A DNA stretch of 64,000 nucleotides from UBA8752 sp040261275 (lineage in GTDB: Bacteria > Bacteroidota > Bacteroidia > Flavobacteriales_D > Sanyastnellaceae). The position numbers were made by a program, and so were the translations under genes. The stretch lies in assembly GCA_040261275.1 (NCBI GenBank), contig JBDQOI010000007.1:22612-86611 (forward strand). Reading direction: 5' to 3'. This document shows positions 58,274 to 64,000 of the stretch, piece after piece. The notes beneath the pieces are model-generated. The model was not told the origin of the DNA, searched no databases, and saw only the letters and a list, made by a program, of their open reading frames with translations. The stretch's first letter is position 1. Every line of letters begins with the position of its first letter.

Positions 58274-59520
58274 CAGAATTTCTGTACGATCACAGACGCA
58301 TTGTGTCCGCCAAAACCAAAGGTGTTGGATAGGGCCGCACGGACCGTCCGCTCATTCTTCACGTTGAAAGTGTAGTCCAAATTCTGGTTGAGGGCAGGGT
58401 CGGGATCCGTGGAATTGATGGTGGGTGGAACTACATCCTCCGTGACCGACATGATGCAGGCCAAGGTCTCAATGGCACCAGCAGCGCCGAGGAGATGGCC
58501 CGTCATCGACTTCGTGCTCGAGATGCTGAGCGATTCCGCATGGGCACCGAAGACTTCCTCAATCGCCTTCACTTCTGCCAGGTCGCCCAGGGGAGTGGAG
58601 GTGCCGTGGACATTGACATAGTCCAGATCCTCGGGGCTCATACCGGCATCCTCGAGTGCGGCCCGCATCACATTGCGCGCACCCAGCCCCTCGGGGTGGG
58701 GTGCCGTCATGTGGTGAGCGTCAGCTGACGCGCCGCCCCCCATGACTTCACAGATGATGTTCGCGCCGCGCGCTTGAGCGTGTTCCAAAGATTCGAGAAC
58801 CAGAGCCCCCGCGCCTTCACCCAAGACAAACCCATCGCGGTGGACATCAAAGGGACGGGATGCCACAGCCGGGTCATCGTTTCGCGAGGACAAGGCCTTC
58901 ATGGCGCTGAACCCCCCGATTCCCGCCTCTACGACGGCGGCCTCTGCTCCACCTGTGATCATCGCGTCCGCCTTTCCATACCGGATGGCATTGAACGCAT
59001 CGATGATGGCGTTGGTCGCACTGGCGCAGGCCGAAACGCAAGCGTAATTGGGCCCGCGGAATCCAAACTCCATACTGATGTGACCGGCACAGATGTCACC
59101 GATCATCTTGGGAATGAAGAAGGGATTGAACCTCGGGGTGCCATCGCCTTCCACGAAGCCCCTGATTTCTTGCTGGAAAGTCAAGATTCCCCCAATACCA
59201 CTTCCAAAGATGACGCCAACGCGGTCCGCATTGGGATTTGCATCGGCCAATCCCGAGTGTGCCACCGCTTGTCGCGCCGCCACGATACCGTATTGGGCAT
59301 AGGGGTCCAGCTTCCTGGCCTCCTTTCGATCAAAATGCGCACTGACGTCCCAATCCTTGAGCTCGCAGGCGAATTGCGTCTTGAATTTGGACGCGTCGAA
59401 GCGGGTGATGGGTCCCGCTCCGCTTACCCCCTTTTTGAGGGCATCGAAAAAGGACGGAATGTCGTTACCTAACGGGGTCAGGCATCCCATACCCGTGACC
59501 ACTACACGGTTCAGCTCCAT
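58273..59520 (-). CDS. fabF: 3-oxoacyl-ACP synthase II
   Basis: FabF elongates fatty acids by condensing malonyl-ACP with acyl-ACP. The 415 residues show MELNRVVVTGMGCLTPLGND, the active-site Cys in CVSACASATNAIIDAF, the His motifs VNVHGTSTPLGD and STKSMTGHLLGAAGA, and the C-terminal NTFGFGGHNASVIV. The start is 7 bases after the acpP stop, the usual acpP-fabF-rnc order. Confidence 0.97.
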   Translation of the reverse strand: MELNRVVVTGMGCLTPLGNDIPSFFDALKKGVSGAGPITRFDASKFKTQFACELKDWDVSAHFDRKEARKLDPYAQYGIVAARQAVAHSGLADANPNADRVGVIFGSGIGGILTFQQEIRGFVEGDGTPRFNPFFIPKMIGDICAGHISMEFGFRGPNYACVSACASATNAIIDAFNAIRYGKADAMITGGAEAAVVEAGIGGFSAMKALSSRNDDPAVASRPFDVHRDGFVLGEGAGALVLESLEHAQARGANIICEVMGGGASADAHHMTAPHPEGLGARNVMRAALEDAGMSPEDLDYVNVHGTSTPLGDLAEVKAIEEVFGAHAESLSISSTKSMTGHLLGAAGAIETLACIMSVTEDVVPPTINSTDPDPALNQNLDYTFNVKNERTVRAALSNTFGFGGHNASVIVQKF

Positions 59521-59527
59521 GTGGGGC

Positions 59528-59761
59528 TTACTTCGCGTTTTCGATGTACTCGATGGCTTGGCCGACCGTACCGATTTTCTCGGCTTGATCGTCGGGGATG
59601 GCGATGTTGAATTCCTTTTCGAACTCCATGATCAACTCAACCGTATCGAGCGAGTCCGCTCCCAGGTCATTGGTGAATCCCGCCTCGTCGTTCACTTCGG
59701 ATGCATCTACGCCGAGCTTGTCGACGATGATGGCTGTCACTTTTTCGCGGATATCAGACAT
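59528..59761 (-). CDS. acpP: Acyl carrier protein
   Basis: AcpP carries acyl chains in fatty acid synthesis on a phosphopantetheine attached to the Ser in NDLGADSLDTVELIMEFEKE. The 77-residue length is standard and the protein is acidic. ATG at 59761 (MSDIREKVT) is the right start; the frame upstream is open but lacks conservation signs. It leads the acpP-fabF-rnc operon. Confidence 0.97.
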   Translation of the reverse strand: MSDIREKVTAIIVDKLGVDASEVNDEAGFTNDLGADSLDTVELIMEFEKEFNIAIPDDQAEKIGTVGQAIEYIENAK

Positions 59762-59786
59762 GATTTCAATTGTTGCGAATGCGGTG

Positions 59787-59794
59787 CAAAGTAA
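59787..59794 (-). promoter_or_regulatory. Candidate -7 box (TTACTTTG) for acpP
   Basis: The minus strand reads TTACTTTG, 25 bases before the acpP ATG. The TA-to-TTTG spacing is one base shorter than TAnnTTTG, so it is weaker than others listed. Confidence 0.3.
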
Positions 59795-59835
59795 AGTCTT
59801 GCATTCCAAGTGTGGGACCTCCGATTTGCGCTTTC

Positions 59836-59862
59836 CCCAAACTTGCCCACTTGAGGTTTGGG
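59836..59862. terminator. Hairpin between the nitroreductase gene and acpP
   Basis: CCCAAAC at 59836-59842 pairs with GTTTGGG at 59856-59862 across a 13-base loop. It lies 30 bases after the nitroreductase stop and before the acpP promoter candidate. There is no T-run after it, so it may be a weak terminator or a processing element. Confidence 0.35.
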
Positions 59863-59892
59863 ATTAGTCATAACCTTGTGATAATCAGTGTT

Positions 59893-60594
59893 TTATTTTT
59901 CCTCTTTTTCTGAGGAATCCGCATAAACGACCCTGATTTCGTCCAAAGTTTTGCGAAAAAGGTTCGGCACGGTGGCGTCCTTTGCAGGCCATCCCACCGG
60001 AATATTGAGAAATGCCCGCTCGTTTTCTGGCCGGTTGAGCAATTCTGCCAGAAAGTTCATCGGCGATGGGGTGTGCGTCAATGCCACCAATCCCACTTCG
60101 TGCAAGGCCGCCAACAGAAGTCCCACCGCTATTCCACAGCTCTCCTGCACGTAGTAGTTGGGGTGCTTCTCGCCTGTGGCCTCATCTATTTCATGCACCC
60201 TACGGAAAACAATGATGAGCGCGGGCGCTTCCTCGATGAACGGTTTGACGTGGTCGGTTGCCAATGGCTGCAGGTCCTCCAACCAGCGCTCCGACATGCG
60301 TTCAGAATAGCTCCTGTATTCCTCTTCTTCCACTGCCTCCCGGATTTTCCTGCGCAATGAAGGGTCGGTTACCACACAAAAAGTCCAAGGTTGCTTGTGG
60401 GCGCCGCTGGGCGCCGTTCCCGCTATGCGGATGGCCTCGTCGATGATGTCCAACGGCACAGAATCGCTGCTGAACGACCGTACGCTTCTTCTCTGGGAAA
60501 GGTGTTGGTGCAGGGCCTTCAACCGACTGCGCATCTCATCCGGTGCGAGCCGGGGCAAGTCGTACGGGATGTGGGGAGCTTCCTCCTGACTCAC
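59893..60594 (-). CDS. Nitroreductase-fold flavoprotein, iodotyrosine-deiodinase-like, 233 aa
   Basis: The FMN-binding nitroreductase fold shows SQRRSVRSFSSDSVP, AGTAPSGAHKQPWTFCVV and the C-terminal NIPVGWPAKDATVPNLFRKT. This phrasing is that of iodotyrosine deiodinase (IYD). The substrate-lid residues of human IYD, Glu157, Tyr161 and Lys182, have counterparts at Glu92, Tyr96 and Lys117 with identical spacing (4 and 21). A bacterial IYD is known from Haliscomenobacter, also Bacteroidota. So it may dehalogenate halotyrosines by reduction. The start is GTG at 60594, overlapping the ABC ATPase stop (GTGA). Confidence 0.85.
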   Translation of the reverse strand: MSQEEAPHIPYDLPRLAPDEMRSRLKALHQHLSQRRSVRSFSSDSVPLDIIDEAIRIAGTAPSGAHKQPWTFCVVTDPSLRRKIREAVEEEEYRSYSERMSERWLEDLQPLATDHVKPFIEEAPALIIVFRRVHEIDEATGEKHPNYYVQESCGIAVGLLLAALHEVGLVALTHTPSPMNFLAELLNRPENERAFLNIPVGWPAKDATVPNLFRKTLDEIRVVYADSSEKEEK

Positions 60595-61352
60595 CTTCCT
60601 TGCAGTTGTGTTCGGATGTCCCGCATCAAGTCCGAAGCGTACACGAATGTGTCCAATTCCACGACACCGCTGTCCAGAATACCTTTCCGGTCTCCGCGCC
60701 AAGCCACCTTTCCCTCGTGCAGGAAGTGGATGTTGTCTCCGATTTCGATCACGCTGTTCATGTCGTGTGAAATCACAACGGTGGTCGTTCCGTATTCGAG
60801 GGTGAGTTCGCGGATGAGATTGTCGATGACAATGGCGGTCTGTGGATCCAATCCTGAATTGGGCTCGTCACAAAAGAGATATTTCGGTTCCCCTACCACC
60901 GCCCGAGCCAGGGCCACTCGTTTTTGCATGCCTCCCGAAACCTCAGCGGGGAATCGATGCTCCGCGCCTTCCAGTTCCACCCTTCTCAAGCAGTCCATCG
61001 CCCTTTGACGTCGCTCATCCGATGACATGTCCGAAAACATGCGCAGGGGAAATTCTACGTTCTCCAGAACGGTCATGGAATCGAACAAGGCACCTCCCTG
61101 GAACAGCATACCGATGCGCATGCGAATGGGCTCCCGTTCCTTTTGGCTCATGGCCGTGAAATCCTCTCCGTCGTAGTGGATGGTGCCCGCATCGACCTCC
61201 ATCAGGCCCACAATGCACTTGGTCAGCACGGATTTACCCGACCCGCTCCTGCCAATGATGAAATTGACCTGGCCGGCTTCGAAAGCCGCATCGATTCCGT
61301 GAAGGACCCCCTTGTCCCCAAAAGACTTGTCCACTCCCTTGACCCGGATCAT
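60591..61352 (-). CDS. MlaF-type ABC transporter ATP-binding protein
   Basis: The 253-residue ATPase shows Walker A GRSGSGKSVLTKCIVGLM, signature VSGGMQKRVALARAVVGE, Walker B YLFCDEPNSGLDP and the H-loop TTVVISHDMNSV. With the MlaE-type permease (ATGA overlap upstream), it forms an inner-membrane phospholipid transport complex like Mla, maintaining outer-membrane asymmetry. No MlaD-like gene is in the window. The nitroreductase gene downstream overlaps it by 4 bases (GTGA). Confidence 0.92.
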   Translation of the reverse strand: MIRVKGVDKSFGDKGVLHGIDAAFEAGQVNFIIGRSGSGKSVLTKCIVGLMEVDAGTIHYDGEDFTAMSQKEREPIRMRIGMLFQGGALFDSMTVLENVEFPLRMFSDMSSDERRQRAMDCLRRVELEGAEHRFPAEVSGGMQKRVALARAVVGEPKYLFCDEPNSGLDPQTAIVIDNLIRELTLEYGTTTVVISHDMNSVIEIGDNIHFLHEGKVAWRGDRKGILDSGVVELDTFVYASDLMRDIRTQLQGR

Positions 61353-62086
61353 GTGAGCAGCAATTGGGTAATGACAAGATTGGCGATCATCACGATGACC
61401 ACACTGTACACCACGGCCTTCGTGCTCGAACGCCCCACCTCCCGGGCTCCACCCGACGTATGAAAGCCCTGGTATGCGCTGACACTGGTGATGATGAGCG
61501 CAAAAACACAGGTCTTGATGAGGGCATAGGTCACGTCAAACGAACTGAAATCCATCTGAATCCCGTATTTGTAATCGGCAAAACTGCTGAGTTCGGCGGT
61601 ATCGCACACCCAGGCTCCGGCTCCGATGCCCAGCACCATTGAAATGACCACGAGGAAGGGGAAAATCAACAGGGCTGCCACCAACTTGGGCAATACGAGG
61701 TGGGAAATGCTTCGAACCCCCATGACCTCCAACGCATCGATCTGCTCAGTCACCTGCATGGTGCCGATCTGAGAGGCGATGTTGGACCCGACCTTTCCCG
61801 AAAGGATGACCGGAATGATGGTGGGCGCAAACTCCAAAATCATGGTCTGCCGCACCGTGAATCCGATGGTGTATGCAGGAATCCAACCGCTGACTTGGTG
61901 CGCGGTTTGTATGGCGATGACCGCGCCCATGAAAAGGCTGAGCAACGCCACGATTCCCACGCTTTGCACTCCGATGGCCTCCAACTCGATCAGAGTGGAC
62001 TGTATAAAGACACGCGCTTTCTGGGGTCTGCGCAATGCCGACCCGAGAAAGGCGAAGTAGCGACCGATATGGAATAGCAGGCCCAT
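61349..62086 (-). CDS. MlaE-type ABC transporter permease
   Basis: The 245 residues contain about five membrane helices and the MlaE signatures: FVRQTMILEFAPTIIPVILS (seen here as TVRQTMILEFAPTI), GKVGSNIASQIGTMQVTEQI, DALEVMGVRSISHLVLPKLV. It pairs with the ATPase by a 4-base overlap. A TACCTTCG box stands 8 bases before its ATG. Confidence 0.93.
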   Translation of the reverse strand: MGLLFHIGRYFAFLGSALRRPQKARVFIQSTLIELEAIGVQSVGIVALLSLFMGAVIAIQTAHQVSGWIPAYTIGFTVRQTMILEFAPTIIPVILSGKVGSNIASQIGTMQVTEQIDALEVMGVRSISHLVLPKLVAALLIFPFLVVISMVLGIGAGAWVCDTAELSSFADYKYGIQMDFSSFDVTYALIKTCVFALIITSVSAYQGFHTSGGAREVGRSSTKAVVYSVVIVMIANLVITQLLLT

Positions 62087-62094
62087 GCGGGTAA

Positions 62095-62102
62095 CGAAGG
62101 TA
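62095..62102 (-). promoter_or_regulatory. Candidate -7 box (TACCTTCG) for the Mla-type operon
   Basis: The minus strand reads TACCTTCG, one base from TAnnTTTG, ending 8 bases before the permease ATG. No -33 element was seen. Confidence 0.4.
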
Positions 62103-62143
62103 CATGTTGAGATGCGCCTTCTTCCGCCCCGGACGAAGCAGGT

Positions 62144-63238
62144 TTACACGAGGGGCTCCCCCTTGTCTGCCTTCAGCTGAGAGACCAGCCGCTTGACCCA
62201 CTGTTCCTGGTCGCGGGGGCAGAGCAACAGGGCGTCGGGAGTGTCGACGATGATAAAATCCTTCAATCCCTTGGCCACAACCAGTTTGTTGCCTTCTCCT
62301 GCGACCATCAATCCGCCGGAATCCTCTTCGAGTAGCGTCACTCCGCTCAGGGCATTGCCCCGTTCATCCTTGGGCAACTTATCGTAAAGGGAGCCCCACG
62401 TGCCGAGATCACTCCAGCCGAAGTCTCCGAGTACCACGCCCACATTGGGTGCACCTTCCATGATGCCGAAATCGATGGAGATGTTCTCCGCTGCCCCGAA
62501 AATGGAGCGAATGGCCTCGGCTTCCCGCTCTGTTCCGAGTTCATGTGCCCGCTCCGTGAAGAGGCTGTGCAAATCGGGGAGCTGGGCCTCGAAACGGTCT
62601 TGAATGGTGGACAGTGACCAAATGAAAATGCCCGAATTCCAGCAGAAATCACCGGAGGCGATGAACTCTTCGGCCAGCTCCCGGTTCGGCTTTTCGGTGA
62701 AAGTCCGCACTTGTTGCAGCCGGTTGTCAATGGCTCCGGGAAGCTCCTCGTATTGGATGTACCCGTATCCGGTATCCGGTCGCGTGGGCGTGATGCCGAG
62801 CGTGAGCAACTGATTCGTTTCGGATGCTTGCCGAACGGCAACACCCAGCACATCCCGGAAGCCCTCCTCATCTTCTATCAAGTGATCGGCAGAGGCCACC
62901 ACTATGGTGGCATCCGGATCTTTCCTGGCGATGCTGTGATGGGCGTAGGCCAGACAGGGTGCGGTGTTCCGCATGAAGGGCTCACAGAGAATCTGATCTT
63001 CCGGCAGATGGGGCAACTGCGCCATGACCTCTTCTTTGTACCGAACGTTGGTGACCACGTACATGCGGTCATAGGGGAGCATGGGCTCCAGCCTGTCCGC
63101 CGTCATCTGTATCAGGGTTCGTCCGCGATCGAGTATGTCCAGAAACTGCTTCGGCCGGCCCGATCGGCTCATCGGCCAGAAGCGGGAGCCGACTCCGCCC
63201 GCCATGATGACGGCATAAGTGTGGTCGTGTAGGGCCAT
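62144..63238 (-). CDS. Mannose-1-phosphate guanylyltransferase
   Basis: The enzyme makes GDP-mannose for surface glycans. The 364 residues show the nucleotide motif MAGGVGSRFWPMSRSGRPKQ, then SADHLIEDEEGFRDV, GYGYIQYEELPGA, FTEKPNRELAEEFIASGDFC and WNSGIFIWSL, all typical of the GMP type (ManC without isomerase domain). It overlaps the small ORF upstream by 70 bases if that is real, and has a TACCTTTG -7 box 26 bases before the ATG. Confidence 0.94.
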   Translation of the reverse strand: MALHDHTYAVIMAGGVGSRFWPMSRSGRPKQFLDILDRGRTLIQMTADRLEPMLPYDRMYVVTNVRYKEEVMAQLPHLPEDQILCEPFMRNTAPCLAYAHHSIARKDPDATIVVASADHLIEDEEGFRDVLGVAVRQASETNQLLTLGITPTRPDTGYGYIQYEELPGAIDNRLQQVRTFTEKPNRELAEEFIASGDFCWNSGIFIWSLSTIQDRFEAQLPDLHSLFTERAHELGTEREAEAIRSIFGAAENISIDFGIMEGAPNVGVVLGDFGWSDLGTWGSLYDKLPKDERGNALSGVTLLEEDSGGLMVAGEGNKLVVAKGLKDFIIVDTPDALLLCPRDQEQWVKRLVSQLKADKGEPLV

Positions 63239-63450
63239 TGCGCGGTGCCTCGATTATCAGGCCGCAAAGGTAATGACCGGCCTGCGGGCTCCGGAAGGGC
63301 AGAAAAGGAGGGGCAGGTCTTGCACTTTGGCTTTCGCTTCCGCGGGGTCCGATGGGAATGCCGGTGGGGCGAGCATTCCACCATGAACAGGGCGAGCACG
63401 ACCAGTGTCAAGGATGGCCAGGGACGATGCCGCGGAATGCCGAGGATCAT
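63169..63450 (-). CDS. Possible small exported ORF between fumC and the guanylyltransferase, 93 aa
   Basis: The ATG at 63450 overlaps the fumC stop (ATGA), as in many gene pairs here. The start (PSLTLVVLALFMVECSPHR) looks like a lipoprotein signal, although Glu before the Cys is unusual for a lipobox. A basic, Cys-containing stretch follows (RKRKPKCKTCPSFS). The last third overlaps the guanylyltransferase start, so that part may not be meaningful. I recall small Cys-tailed lipoproteins in similar places, but the call is weak. Confidence 0.4.
   Translation of the reverse strand: MILGIPRHRPWPSLTLVVLALFMVECSPHRHSHRTPRKRKPKCKTCPSFSALPEPAGRSLPLRPDNRGTAQWPYTTTLMPSSWRAESAPASGR
63265..63272 (-). promoter_or_regulatory. 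Candidate -7 promoter box for the guanylyltransferase (TACCTTTG)
   Basis: The minus strand reads TACCTTTG, an exact TAnnTTTG match, ending 26 bases before the ATG at 63238. If it is a promoter, it lies inside the small ORF. Confidence 0.4.
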
Positions 63451-64000
63451 CGCTTGCCGGTCATTTCGGCGGGAACCACCCAACGGTCGTATTCCTCCGA
63501 GGTGAGGTGGCCCAATGAAAGGGCAGCCGCCTTAAGGGTGGTGCCTTCTTCATGGGCCTTTTGGGCGATCGCGGCGGCCTTGTAGTAGCCGATGTGCGGA
63601 TTGAGTGCCGTCACGAGCATCAGGCTGTCCCCCACGAGCTGGTCGATGCGCGCGCGGTTCGGTCGGATGCCCTCCACGCAACGCTCCGCAAAGGAGGCAC
63701 AGGCCTCGCCGAGCAGGCGCGCCGACTCCAAGATGTTCCTCGCCATCATGGGCTTGAAAACGTTGAGCTCGAAATGGCCTTGCGTGCCGCCTACCGTGAT
63801 GGCTACGTCGTTGCCCATCACCTGAGCGCAGACCATGGTCAAAGCTTCGGCCTGGGTGGGGTTCACCTTGCCCGGCATGATGCTCGAACCGGGTTCGTTG
63901 GCGGGCAGCGCGAGTTCGCCAATGCCGCTGCGTGGGCCCGACCCCATGGTGCGGAGATCGTGGGCAACCTGGTTGCAACTCACCGCGAGCTGCATGAGGG
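63447..64000 (-). CDS. fumC: Class II fumarate hydratase (C-terminal part)
   Basis: FumC interconverts fumarate and malate in the citric acid cycle. The gene enters from the right edge; 184 codons are visible. The fumarase/aspartase signature GSSIMPGKVNPTQAEAL is present, followed by FELNVFKPMMARNILESARL and LNPHIGYYKAAAIAQKAHEE, which fit class II fumarase rather than aspartase. The stop overlaps the possible small ORF (ATGA). Confidence 0.93.
   Translation of the reverse strand, partial: LMQLAVSCNQVAHDLRTMGSGPRSGIGELALPANEPGSSIMPGKVNPTQAEALTMVCAQVMGNDVAITVGGTQGHFELNVFKPMMARNILESARLLGEACASFAERCVEGIRPNRARIDQLVGDSLMLVTALNPHIGYYKAAAIAQKAHEEGTTLKAAALSLGHLTSEEYDRWVVPAEMTGKR

Noticed and set aside
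1..64000. Mobile elements, CRISPR arrays, defence systems, rRNA and tRNA genes
   Set aside because: I looked for transposases, integrases, phage genes, regular repeats and RNA genes, and found none I could support.

Overview
This window looks like a chromosomal core region of a GC-rich member of the Bacteroidota, most like the order Flavobacteriales. The supporting signs are: gliding protein GldH; three secreted proteins with tails resembling type IX secretion (T9SS) sorting domains; conserved Bacteroidota-only families (DUF2480, DUF4271, IPExxxVDY, DUF6341/DUF6427-like); the long insertion form of IspG; the gene orders gldH-PSP1-holB, pyk-IPExxxVDY-rnc-fabF-acpP and ileS-dksA-lspA; and TAnnTTTG-like -7 boxes without clear Shine-Dalgarno sites. 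I saw no rRNA, tRNA, CRISPR array, insertion sequence, phage or plasmid genes. The genome is very compact: about a dozen co-oriented neighbours share start and stop codons, and no gene-free stretch exceeds about 200 bases.

Layout. 1-4.7 kb: two exported proteins of unknown function, DNA polymerase I and a DUF2480 protein. 4.7-12.5 kb: dxs (isoprenoids), purQ, a large secreted PKD-domain protein, a DUF6427-like membrane protein, a 62-residue membrane protein and purD. 12.6-19.5 kb: an envelope and processing block with a GT2-GT9 fusion glycosyltransferase, an O-antigen-ligase-like protein, an S41 peptidase, rnpA, hemD and a DUF4271 protein. 19.5-25.9 kb: a lamin-tail-like secreted protein, asd, a secreted Kunitz-domain protein and metG. 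25.9-30.8 kb: a membrane-anchored protein with a winged-helix-like tail, kbl, an FAD oxidoreductase, a GbsR/MarR-type regulator and ferritin; the last two share a palindrome. 30.8-36 kb: a YfiR-like protein, a helical protein and a HAMP-PP2C phosphatase, then a ClC transporter. 36-43 kb: a di-haem peroxidase, a T9SS metalloprotease, a rhodanese lipoprotein, gldH, PSP1 and holB. 43-49 kb: a TonB receptor, recO, and an AAA+/VWA pair in one run. 49-59.8 kb: ispG, lspA, a DksA-like protein, ileS, pyk, IPExxxVDY, rnc, fabF and acpP. 59.9-64 kb: an iodotyrosine-deiodinase-like nitroreductase, an Mla-type ABC transporter pair, a mannose-1-phosphate guanylyltransferase, a possible small ORF and the end of fumC.

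Most genes are housekeeping. The points I judge most worth following are: a bacterial Kunitz-fold protein with Glu at the P1 position; a nitroreductase with the complete iodotyrosine deiodinase lid triad; a palindrome shared by a regulator and ferritin; a -7 box placed only 4-8 nt before several start codons, suggesting leaderless mRNAs; and a YfiR-like protein coupled to a phosphatase rather than to a cyclase. I did not identify a clearly new multi-gene defence or mobile system. Statements about family resemblance come from reading the translations and from memory of the families; no search was run.
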